Assembly: GCA_043818095.1 (NCBI GenBank)
Contig: JBDRGD010000013.1
Location: forward strand, 1 to 7,313
Source: JBDRGD01 sp043818095
GTDB taxonomy: Bacteria; Chloroflexota; Dehalococcoidia; Dehalococcoidales; RBG-16-60-22
Direction: 5' to 3'
Length of the DNA stretch: 7,313 bases
The notes under the pieces are model-generated. The model was not told where the DNA came from and did no database searches. It saw only the letters and a program-made list of their open reading frames with translations. Shown here piece after piece: positions 1-5,278 of this stretch. Each line of letters opens with the position of its first letter. The first letter of the stretch is position 1. The translations under genes were made by a program, and so were the position numbers.

Positions 1-18
1 GAACAGGCCGGTGTGCCC

Positions 19-53
19 GGGGAGAGAGGAGACCCCTCTCTCCCCTTTTTTAT
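19..53 (+). terminator. Rho-independent terminator of an upstream plus-strand gene
   Basis: An 11-bp perfect stem (GGGGAGAGAGG at 19-29 with CCTCTCTCCCC at 35-45) closes a 5-nt loop and is followed by six T, then ATT. The T-run lies on the plus-strand 3' side, so it ends a transcript entering from the left. It also isolates the downstream ccdA operon, whose promoter begins right after it. Confidence 0.9.
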
Positions 54-83
54 TGGAATTCGGCAGCGGACAAATTATACAAT
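53..83 (+). promoter_or_regulatory. Predicted promoter of the ccdA operon
   Basis: A -35-like TTGGAA (53-58; 4 of 6 match the sigma-70 consensus) and a -10 TACAAT (78-83; 5 of 6) are separated by 19 nt. Transcription would start around 89-91, on or next to the ATG at 90. No Shine-Dalgarno sequence precedes that ATG, so the message may be leaderless. The spacing is long, so this is a moderate call. Confidence 0.45.
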
Positions 84-89
84 AGCAGT

Positions 90-776
90 ATGGATAATGT
101 TTCCGTGCTGGCGGCATTCGGGGCCGGGCTGCTCTCTTTTCTCTCACCGTGCGTCCTGCCGATGGTCCCGGTATATTTCGCCAGCCTGTATGGTCCGGAG
201 ACTGAAGGCATCCGGAAACGGGGCGTGCTGGTGGGGCACTCTCTTTTCTTTGTGCTCGGCTTCAGCCTGGTCTTTACCGCGCTGGGGGCTATCGCCGGCG
301 TTTCCGGCTACGCCCTGGACCTGAGCACGACCCTGCTGCACAGGATTGCCGGGGGGCTGCTGGTAGCTTTCGGGGTCTTTCTGCTGGCGGCACTGAAGAT
401 ACCCTGGCTTAACTATGAAAAACGCCTGGCGCCGGCCCTCGGGGTCACCGGCGGCTACCTCCGCTCCCTGGTTATCGGGGCGGCTTTCGCCGCGGGGTGG
501 ACCGCCTGCGTCAGCCCGATACTGGGCGGTATTCTGATGCTGGCCGCCGTGACGGCCACCGTCTGGAAGGGCGCCCTGCTACTGCTGGTCTATTGCCTGG
601 GCCTGGGGCTGCCTTTCCTGGTCATGGGATTCGCCTTTGATGCCGTCCGGCCCTGGCTGCGCCGCCTCCAGCGTTACTCCCGGGCTCTCCAGTTGGTGAG
701 CGGGTTGTTACTGGTGGGCATAGGCGTGCTGGTCTTTACGGACAGCCTGTACTGGTTCTCGGCACTGGGAAGCTGA
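90..776 (+). CDS. ccdA: CcdA-family thiol-disulfide transmembrane protein
   Basis: Integral membrane protein of 228 residues, the normal length for the short CcdA/DsbD-beta family with six membrane segments. It carries reducing equivalents from cytoplasmic thioredoxin across the membrane to extracytoplasmic thiol proteins. The two family cysteines are in place: C21 in SPCVLPMVPVYF of the first membrane helix and C140 in WTACVSPILGG of the fourth. Hydrophobic stretches lie near 5-30, 47-75, 84-104, 125-153, 158-183 and 200-220. The ATG at 90 is the only sensible start, but it has no ribosome binding site; a TACAAT hexamer ends 6 nt upstream, suggesting a leaderless message. A thioredoxin-like lipoprotein 25 bp downstream is the expected electron acceptor. 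The role could be cytochrome c maturation or general extracytoplasmic disulfide reduction; no cytochrome gene is visible here to decide. Confidence 0.93.
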   Translation: MDNVSVLAAFGAGLLSFLSPCVLPMVPVYFASLYGPETEGIRKRGVLVGHSLFFVLGFSLVFTALGAIAGVSGYALDLSTTLLHRIAGGLLVAFGVFLLAALKIPWLNYEKRLAPALGVTGGYLRSLVIGAAFAAGWTACVSPILGGILMLAAVTATVWKGALLLLVYCLGLGLPFLVMGFAFDAVRPWLRRLQRYSRALQLVSGLLLVGIGVLVFTDSLYWFSALGS

Positions 777-801
777 AAAGGCGGTAAAGGAGGGGAAGAA
801 G

Positions 802-1362
802 ATGAAAAGCGTATCACGAATCCTGGCAGCGTTCCTGCTGCTGGCGGTTTCGTTGAGCGTCGCGGCGGCGGCCGGAGGTTGCGTTTTCGGCGGGCCTTCA
901 TCCAGCGGCCCGACCGGGACGACCGGGACAAGAATCGGCGATCAGGCGCCTGATTTCGTGCTACCGGTCCAGGACGGCGTCCCGGTGGCCCTGAGTAACT
1001 ACCTGGGACGGCCGGTGCTGTTGAACTTCTGGGCTTCCTGGTGCGGGCCCTGCCGTGAGGAAATGCCGTATATCAATGAAATCAGTAACGACCCGGCATG
1101 GGCATCCACCGGGCTGGTGGTGCTGACGGTCAACGTCAACGAGCCCCCGGAAGTCATCACGGCTTTCCTGGAGGAAAACGGGTACAAACTCACCGTTTTG
1201 CGCGACGACGGGCAGAAGGTATCGCGCCAGTACAACCTGCGCGGTATCCCCACCTCCTATTTTATCTCGTCGGATGGTATAATCAGGGACGTGGTAATCG
1301 GCTCTTTCCCGGATAAAGCGGCAATTGAAAAAAGACTCGGGTCGATTACCGGAGAGGGGTAA
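802..1362 (+). CDS. TlpA/ResA-type thioredoxin-like lipoprotein
   Basis: Extracytoplasmic thiol-disulfide oxidoreductase of 186 residues. A hydrophobic signal (residues 7-24) ends in AAGGC, a passable lipobox with C27 as the likely lipidated cysteine, followed by a Gly/Ser/Thr-rich linker (28-43). The thioredoxin-like domain starts near 45 (GDQAPDFVLP). It contains the active site W80-C81-G-P-C84 in FWASWCGPCREEMP and the cis-proline P150 in RGIPTSYF, which are the AhpC/TSA-Redoxin-type features of ResA and TlpA. A strong ribosome binding site (AAAGGAGGGG, 786-795) supports the ATG at 802. It follows ccdA by 25 bp and most likely receives electrons from it, then reduces disulfides in exported proteins or apocytochromes. 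The lipobox is not ideal (Gly-Gly before Cys), so an uncleaved membrane anchor is possible. Confidence 0.92.
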   Translation: MKSVSRILAAFLLLAVSLSVAAAAGGCVFGGPSSSGPTGTTGTRIGDQAPDFVLPVQDGVPVALSNYLGRPVLLNFWASWCGPCREEMPYINEISNDPAWASTGLVVLTVNVNEPPEVITAFLEENGYKLTVLRDDGQKVSRQYNLRGIPTSYFISSDGIIRDVVIGSFPDKAAIEKRLGSITGEG

Positions 1363-1368
1363 GTTAAC

Positions 1369-1683
1369 ATGGGGGACGTTTTAAACGAAGCTTACGGAAT
1401 CGTCCAGTGCCAGGAATGCCCCTGGTACAAGGCGTGCGTGATACCGATGCGTTTCAGCGCGGAGGACATCCGCCAGCAACTGGAATCATCCATGCCCGGC
1501 ATGGCCCTGCCGCCGCAGATGGACCTCAATATGCAGAACCTGCTTTCCGGCATGGCCACCGCGGCGCAGAACTCCCTGCTGGAGGGGTGCCCGGTATTCA
1601 TCGGGCGGCTGCGCAACAGTCCCCGGCTGGCACAGCGCCTGAAAGAACTGATGCAGCACTGGGCGGACGAGGAAGAGAACTAG
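1369..1683 (+). CDS. Small four-cysteine protein, function unknown
   Basis: I do not recognise a family for this 104-residue protein. It has no signal peptide or membrane segment and should be cytoplasmic. It contains exactly four cysteines: a tight cluster C14-x2-C17-x5-C23 (CQECPWYKAC) and C74 in LLEGCPVFIGRL, a set that could bind zinc or an iron-sulfur cluster. Residues 31-72 are rich in Met, Gln and Ala, and 80-104 form a charged helix with an acidic tail. The ATG at 1369 follows GGAGAGGGG (1351-1359) and starts 6 bp after the thioredoxin stop, so it is the third gene of the ccdA operon. That position suggests a redox-linked role, by inference only. Its TAG stop overlaps that of the convergent epimerase gene. 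Confidence 0.8.
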   Translation: MGDVLNEAYGIVQCQECPWYKACVIPMRFSAEDIRQQLESSMPGMALPPQMDLNMQNLLSGMATAAQNSLLEGCPVFIGRLRNSPRLAQRLKELMQHWADEEEN

Positions 1684-2330
1684 CCGCCCTGCGCCAGCGC
1701 GTTAAGGCGGCGGAAGGCCGCCGCGGGGTCTGCCTGCCGGAAGATGGCGCTGCCCACGTAGATATTGTTCACGCCACTCCGGGCAATCATGCCGACATTA
1801 TCTTCCTTGACGCCGCCGTCGATGCCGGTGGCAAAGTCGGGACGGAGGCCGCGGAACGCCGCGATTTTCGTCATCACTTCCGGGATAAAGGGCGCGCCGT
1901 AGAAGCCGGGATTGACCGCCATGAAGAGGATGCTGTCCACCTTCTCCGCCAGGGGCAGGAAAGCCTCCAGCGCGGTTTCGGGATTAACCGCCAGCCCCAC
2001 CTCCAGGGAAAGCTCCCTCGCCCGGGCAATGACCTCAAGCGGCCTGCGGTCAGCCTCATAGTGGAAGATAACTTTTTTCGCTCCCGCCAGCTTGAAGTCC
2101 GCCAGGTAGTCCTGCGGAGACCGCACCATGATGTGCGCTTCCCACAAGACCGGTATTCCCAGGTTTTTCAGGTGAACGGCGGTGACGCTGCGCGAGGGCA
2201 CGAATTCGCCGTCCATGATGTCAATCTGCACGTAGTCGGTAAAGCTCCCGGCCAGCCGGAGCATATCGGACAAAGCGCCGGGGTCATCGGTCAGAACGGC
2301 GGGTATTACCCTGGAGCTGGCGGTCATCAT
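1680..2330 (-). CDS. rpe: Ribulose-phosphate 3-epimerase family protein (divergent)
   Basis: TIM-barrel protein of 216 residues, full length for RPE, which interconverts ribulose-5-phosphate and xylulose-5-phosphate in the pentose phosphate pathway. Family landmarks are VQIDIMDGEFVP (34-45), EAHIMV (64-69), the phosphate-loop region AVNPGFYGAPF (138-148), GIDGGV (169-174) and GSAIF (193-197). Metal ligands corresponding to D37, H66 and D171 are present, but the usual histidine two residues before the first Asp (the H of HxDxMD) is Gln35 here, and the N-terminal PSxLSAD motif reads PAVLTDD. The protein may therefore have altered metal use or act on another ketose phosphate. The start is the ATG at 2330, or the adjacent ATG at 2327; a longer TTG start at 2381 would lie inside the -35 box. 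The stop shares CTAG with the convergent gene. Confidence 0.85.
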   Translation of the reverse strand: MMTASSRVIPAVLTDDPGALSDMLRLAGSFTDYVQIDIMDGEFVPSRSVTAVHLKNLGIPVLWEAHIMVRSPQDYLADFKLAGAKKVIFHYEADRRPLEVIARARELSLEVGLAVNPETALEAFLPLAEKVDSILFMAVNPGFYGAPFIPEVMTKIAAFRGLRPDFATGIDGGVKEDNVGMIARSGVNNIYVGSAIFRQADPAAAFRRLNALAQGG

Positions 2331-2351
2331 TTCTTCACGCGATACCGCCGT

Positions 2352-2381
2352 ATTGTAATGAGGAAACACCTGGCGTGTCAA
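2352..2381 (-). promoter_or_regulatory. Promoter of the epimerase gene
   Basis: On the minus strand a perfect -35 TTGACA (2381-2376) is followed after 18 nt by -10 TACAAT (2357-2352). The predicted start near 2345 leaves a leader of about 15 nt ending in GAAGAA just before the double ATG at 2330 and 2327. The promoter lies inside the longest open frame, which decides for the shorter protein. Confidence 0.75.
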
Positions 2382-2458
2382 GGAAAGCGCCTTAACGCCC
2401 GACTCTTTATAAAACCTTTATCCCCTTTTATTCCTTTTTTATGATATTTATCCCTAAC

Positions 2459-2488
2459 TTTATACCGGCGTGCCAAAATGGTTATAGT
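2459..2488 (+). promoter_or_regulatory. Possible weak promoter for the small exported protein
   Basis: A -10-like TATAGT (2483-2488; 5 of 6) follows a poor -35-like TTTATA (2459-2464; 4 of 6) after 18 nt, in an AT-rich gap upstream of the gene starting at 2514. Similar matches are easy to find in AT-rich DNA, so this is tentative. Confidence 0.3.
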
Positions 2489-2513
2489 GGTAACCGTACC
2501 GGGAGGAATGACG

Positions 2514-2789
2514 GTGAAACTGTTAATTGGATTTTTCGCCGGTATTGTGTGCGCCGCGGTGCTTCTTTACGGGATGCAGGCGGCGCTGCCCATCTCCGCC
2601 CAGACGGAGAACACCCCCGCTACGGACAACTTCAGCCTGGTAGACCTGCTGCCCGACATCGAAAAGATATACGATGAAGCCCTGACCTCCCCGCTGAACG
2701 AGGCGAAGAAGAATATTTACGACGAAGACATCGCCAACTATTACCAGCGCCTGCTGGAAAAGACCGAGCTGGACCGCCCCACCGATTAA
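2514..2789 (+). CDS. Small signal-anchored or secreted protein, unknown function
   Basis: No family is recognised. From the GTG at 2514 it has 91 residues. A short positive N-terminus is followed by a hydrophobic segment (about residues 3-21, LLIGFFAGIVCAAVLLYG), and then by an acidic, soluble, probably helical region (about 37-91) rich in Asp, Glu, Leu and Tyr. The hydrophobic part could be a cleaved signal peptide (a possible site is near ISA-Q at about residue 30) or a membrane anchor. The GTG start is chosen because GGGAGG (2501-2506) sits 7 nt upstream; the in-frame ATG at 2508 lies 1 nt from that site, and the ATG at 2478 has no ribosome binding site. It stands alone between two divergent units. 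Codon use resembles its neighbours, so I take it as real. Confidence 0.7.
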   Translation: MKLLIGFFAGIVCAAVLLYGMQAALPISAQTENTPATDNFSLVDLLPDIEKIYDEALTSPLNEAKKNIYDEDIANYYQRLLEKTELDRPTD

Positions 2790-2798
2790 CCCCACCCC

Positions 2799-2836
2799 AA
2801 AATAAAAGTAGGCGGAGGATTTCTCCCCCGCCTACT
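2799..2836 (-). terminator. Rho-independent terminator of the candidate ncRNA
   Basis: A 9-bp stem (AGTAGGCGG at 2836-2828 in the minus-strand sense, with CCGCCTACT at 2815-2807) extends inward by a few pairs after one mismatch. On the minus strand it is followed by TTTATTTT (2806-2799). The plus-strand side has only a weak pyrimidine tract, but the hairpin may also help end the small plus-strand gene stopping at 2789. Confidence 0.8.
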
Positions 2837-3054
2837 CTTGTGTCTCTTCCCCTAACTCAGCCCTGCGCGGTGATGACACCGTAGCAGGCCTCTCCTCGGA
2901 GCGCCTCTAACTCTTAACCGGCTGAGCCAGAGTTTCCGCCCGCCCTGCCTTCCGGCAGGGCCTCACACATCAACCTGCCACACCCCGAGTACCGCGTGAA
3001 GCCTCATGTTCCACCTCCCGAAGCTTAAAGTCGGCCGTTTCCCAAAGGCTCCGT
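2799..3054 (-). ncRNA. Candidate structured non-coding RNA of about 255 nt
   Basis: No convincing reading frame fills 2790-3136, yet the minus strand has a full transcription unit: promoter TTGACA-17-TGTAAT (3088-3060), a predicted start near 3054, and a hairpin plus T-run terminator at 2836-2799. In between, several hairpins can be drawn by eye: a perfect 8-bp stem (GCCCTGCC/GGCAGGGC) capped by GGAA at 2961-2942; a stem of 5 bp plus 5 bp (CCTGC and CGGTG with partners, loop TCAT) at 2888-2862; and a long-range pairing of CGGAG-CCT near the 5' end with AGG-CG-CTCCG around 2908-2899. It is not a tRNA, and it lacks the signatures I know for tmRNA, RNase P RNA and SRP RNA. A 6S-like regulatory RNA cannot be excluded. 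The ends are predictions. Confidence 0.6.
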
Positions 3055-3059
3055 AATTA

Positions 3060-3088
3060 ATTACACCACGGCAAATGGGGAATGTCAA
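3060..3088 (-). promoter_or_regulatory. Strong promoter of the candidate ncRNA
   Basis: On the minus strand a perfect TTGACA (3088-3083), a 17-nt spacer and TGTAAT (3065-3060; 5 of 6) form a near-consensus sigma-70 promoter. It lies about 50 bp past the hypB stop and faces a stretch with no coding potential, so it fits an RNA gene rather than a protein gene. Confidence 0.75.
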
Positions 3089-3136
3089 TAGGTGTTTTTA
3101 CTCAATAATCAGCGAATAAGTGAAGCCGCCTCAGCC

Positions 3137-3793
3137 CTAAGCAAGGCTGCGCCGCTTTTCCAGGAGCCAGTCCGCCCACTTCGGAATGCCCTCACCGGTG
3201 GCGCCGGAAACGGGAAACAGGGCTGCCTTCCCGTTCATACCCTGCACGGCACCGGTAAAGGCCTCCTGGGAGAAGCTGACGTACGGCAGTAAATCGATTT
3301 TATTGATGATGATGCCGTGAGCGATGGTGAAAAGCAGCGGGTACTTGTGCGGCTTGTCATCGCCTTCCGGGGTGCTGCTGATGACCACCTTCAAGTGCTC
3401 CCCGAGGTCGAAGTCACCGGGGCAGATGAGATTGCCCACGTTTTCGATAAAGAGAATATCGATATCGTCGAGGGGCAGGTTTTGCAACGCGGCGTGCACC
3501 ATCCCGGCATCGAGGTGGCATTCTCCGCCGGTATTTATCTGGATAGCGTCCATTCCGGCCTGGCTTATCTTCTCGGTATCGATGCTCGAGCTGACATCCC
3601 CCTCGATAACGCCCACGCGCGCCTTTCCCTTGAGCGCCGCAGCGGTCGCCAGGATAAAGGTGGTCTTGCCGGCGCCCGGCGAAGACATCAGGTTGACGGC
3701 CAGAATCTTTTTCTGTTCCAGGAGGATGCGGTTCTGCGCCGCCACCTGGTTATTGGTGCTCAGGATTTCCTTTAATACCTTGATTTCCATCAT
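3137..3793 (-). CDS. hypB: HypB, GTPase nickel-insertion factor for NiFe-hydrogenase
   Basis: SIMIBI-class GTPase of 218 residues that delivers nickel to the NiFe-hydrogenase large subunit together with HypA. Visible motifs are the P-loop SSPGAGKTT (37-45), the switch-region acidic motif EGDVSSSIDTE (64-74), the nickel/zinc site C92-H93 (GGECHLDAGMVH) and C124 (ENVGNLICPGDF), and the guanine motif NKID (164-167). It lacks the N-terminal CxxCGC motif and the His-rich stretch of enterobacterial HypB, so it is the short form that does not store nickel. The ATG at 3793 overlaps the hypA stop (ATGA); a second in-frame ATG at 3790 has better spacing from GAGG (3801-3798) and may be the true start. 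It is co-transcribed with hypA. No hypC, D, E or F is in view. Confidence 0.95.
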   Translation of the reverse strand: MMEIKVLKEILSTNNQVAAQNRILLEQKKILAVNLMSSPGAGKTTFILATAAALKGKARVGVIEGDVSSSIDTEKISQAGMDAIQINTGGECHLDAGMVHAALQNLPLDDIDILFIENVGNLICPGDFDLGEHLKVVISSTPEGDDKPHKYPLLFTIAHGIIINKIDLLPYVSFSQEAFTGAVQGMNGKAALFPVSGATGEGIPKWADWLLEKRRSLA

Positions 3794-4131
3794 GACACCT
3801 CGATGCTTTCCACGTAAAGCTCGCTGCCGGCGGTTATCTCCATCTCCGGGGACTGGCATTCGGGGCAGGCCCACCGGCTGTCCCCGGGGTGAAAAAGGTG
3901 CCCGCAGCGGCGGCAACGCGCCTCCTGGGGAACTTTATGGAAAGTAAGCCGCGCGCCCGAGGCTGCCGTGTCCCGGCTCAGGAGGGAAAAATTAGACTCG
4001 ATAAAGTGGTCGACCACGCCGGACATCTCCCCCAAAACGACGTTGACCTCCAGGACCTTTTCCGCGCCGGCTTTCTGCGCCTCCGCCAGCACCAGTTCCA
4101 GCAGACTCTGGGTAATCGCCAGTTCGTGCAT
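3790..4131 (-). CDS. hypA: HypA, hydrogenase nickel-incorporation metallochaperone
   Basis: Nickel metallochaperone of 113 residues, typical HypA length. The obligatory N-terminus MHE supplies nickel ligands (the Met amine, H2, E3), which fixes the start at 4131. The zinc site is two CxxC motifs, C73-RR-C76 and C89-PE-C92, separated by a 12-residue loop. It partners the HypB encoded next, with a 4-base stop/start overlap suggesting translational coupling. The ribosome binding site is odd: AGAGG directly abuts the ATG, while GGGGAG lies about 15 nt upstream. A perfect TATAAT at 4159-4154 predicts a short leader of roughly 16 nt. Confidence 0.95.
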   Translation of the reverse strand: MHELAITQSLLELVLAEAQKAGAEKVLEVNVVLGEMSGVVDHFIESNFSLLSRDTAASGARLTFHKVPQEARCRRCGHLFHPGDSRWACPECQSPEMEITAGSELYVESIEVS

Positions 4132-4153
4132 CCTCTACCGATGGAACTCCCCT

Positions 4154-4159
4154 ATTATA
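4154..4159 (-). promoter_or_regulatory. -10 box of the hypAB promoter
   Basis: A perfect TATAAT on the minus strand lies 22 nt before the hypA ATG. The best -35 at usable spacing is weak (TTCGCC at 4184-4179, 19 nt away). The interval is occupied by a GC-rich dyad at 4166-4180, which suggests an activator or another sigma context, or that readthrough from the upstream operon also contributes. Confidence 0.55.
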
Positions 4160-4165
4160 GAACAA

Positions 4166-4180
4166 CCCGGCCGTGCCGGG
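4166..4180 (-). terminator. GC-rich hairpin between the UGSC operon and hypA
   Basis: A perfect 6-bp inverted repeat CCCGGC/GCCGGG with a 3-nt loop starts 13 nt after the stop of the 353-residue gene. On the minus strand it is followed by TTGTTCT, only a poor T-run. It may be a weak terminator for the UGSC operon, or an operator, as it overlaps the -35 zone of hypAB. Confidence 0.4.
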
Positions 4181-4193
4181 CGAACGATGCCGA

Positions 4194-5255
4194 TTAACCC
4201 TTGATGGGGTTGATAGCTTTCGTCACCGGCCTGGCGTTGCCGAACCCGGTCTGCAGGACGATGGCGTGATAGCGTATCCCCGCCCCGGCGACGACCAGCA
4301 TGATGTCCTCCGGTTGATGACAGCAGCGTATCTTGCCGTCCACCACCAGCGCCCGCCCGGTATGCTCTATCAGGTCGGGATGGAGCTCATCGGCGTTGAA
4401 CCAGGCGTTCTGCCAGATAATCTCCTTCGCCTGCCGCTTGGAGAGTCCGTCCGTTTGCGCCCACGTTTGCGCGACGGCCGGGGTAACGATAGCGATGGGG
4501 CCGCTTTCCTCGTTAGCAGCGAAGGGCCAGCCGCAGCCGCCTTTCATCATGATGGCGTCCGCGATGAGCGGCGCCCAGGACTCGGAGCGCTGGGCGACCA
4601 TCGGCTTCAGGCTGTAGACCCCGTAAGAAGAATGCATGGTGACCGTGCTCTGTTCCGGGGAGAAGCCGCGCTCCACGTGCAGGGGCTCCCAGGGACTGGC
4701 TTCCTCGTTTTCGCCGAAGCAGAAGGTGTACTTGGCGGGCTGTCCCAGCGTGGCTTTATCGATGTCACCGGGAATCCCGCCGCCGATGTTGTTCAGGATG
4801 AGGCGGATGGCCCGCCCGATGGTGGCATTGGCACGCCAGCCCTGTCCCAGGCAGTTGTGCCCGCTATTGATGTTCAGTTCCTGGCGGATGGGGCCGTTTA
4901 TGATGGCTACCGGCGATAGAGTGCTGCTCGTCCCCTGCACGCCCCAGAGGTAGAATTCCGGCTGAATCATCGCTTCCACGGCGGCGATGACCACGGGAAC
5001 ATACTCCGGACGGCAGCCGGCGGCGACGCAGTTCACCACGATGTTCTCGACCGTCGCCTCCTCGTAAAGAGGGCCAACCTTGCCGATGACCTCGCCGGGG
5101 TCTCTGCCCAGGCGCTCCAGGAAATGGTTGACTCTTTCTTCCGTGGGAGGAACAATCGGCAGGCCGTCGCCCCACCGTTCCTGGAGGGACAAATCATAGA
5201 CCGCTTCCAGGGAATCCGGGACTTCTACTCGCGCCGATTTCAGTTCTCGGGTCAT
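4194..5255 (-). CDS. Conserved partner of the UGSC selenoprotein, function unknown
   Basis: A 353-residue soluble protein with no signal peptide or membrane segment. I recall homologues in actinobacteria and environmental Chloroflexota, often beside or fused to UGSC-family proteins, but I know of no established function. Recognisable conserved blocks are RWGDGLPIVPPTEERV (27-42), NCVAAGCRPEYVPVVIAA (75-92), INSGHNCLGQGWRANATIGR (129-148) and FCFGENEEASPWEPLHVERG (178-197). It has seven cysteines (76, 81, 135, 179, 241, 311, 312), which fits partnership with a UxxC redox protein, by inference. A strong GGAAAGGAG (5270-5262) supports the ATG at 5255. It begins 23 bp after the UGSC stop, so the two form an operon. 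The N-terminal DGLPxxPPTEE block is the family's best handle. Confidence 0.8.
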   Translation of the reverse strand: MTRELKSARVEVPDSLEAVYDLSLQERWGDGLPIVPPTEERVNHFLERLGRDPGEVIGKVGPLYEEATVENIVVNCVAAGCRPEYVPVVIAAVEAMIQPEFYLWGVQGTSSTLSPVAIINGPIRQELNINSGHNCLGQGWRANATIGRAIRLILNNIGGGIPGDIDKATLGQPAKYTFCFGENEEASPWEPLHVERGFSPEQSTVTMHSSYGVYSLKPMVAQRSESWAPLIADAIMMKGGCGWPFAANEESGPIAIVTPAVAQTWAQTDGLSKRQAKEIIWQNAWFNADELHPDLIEHTGRALVVDGKIRCCHQPEDIMLVVAGAGIRYHAIVLQTGFGNARPVTKAINPIKG

Positions 5256-5278
5256 GGCTTGCTCCTTTCCCGCGGCGG

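Noticed and set aside
2331..2381. A longer epimerase starting at the TTG at 2381
   Set aside because: The TTG is part of the -35 TTGACA, and the added residues are not epimerase-like.
1407..2444. A 345-codon plus-strand open frame
   Set aside because: It covers the antisense of the epimerase gene and part of the four-cysteine gene in another frame, and its composition is Arg/Gly/His-rich like a GC-driven shadow.
2799..3054. SRP RNA, because of the GGAA tetraloop in a GC-rich stem
   Set aside because: The stem is a perfect palindrome without the internal loops and conserved flanks of SRP domain IV.
2799..3054. A T-box or metabolite riboswitch
   Set aside because: No T-box sequence or known riboswitch core is visible, and the unit ends in a terminator with no same-strand gene directly after it.
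3794..3916. A longer HypB with a 41-residue N-terminal extension
   Set aside because: The extension is the hypA C-terminal region read in another frame; the ATGA overlap gives the proper start.
3317..3947. Long plus-strand frames opposite hypB and hypA
   Set aside because: HypA and HypB on the minus strand have full motif sets; the opposite frames have none.
4173..4953. Plus-strand frames of 248 and 105 codons opposite the 353-residue gene
   Set aside because: The minus-strand protein has family-like blocks and a strong ribosome binding site; these are antisense shadows.
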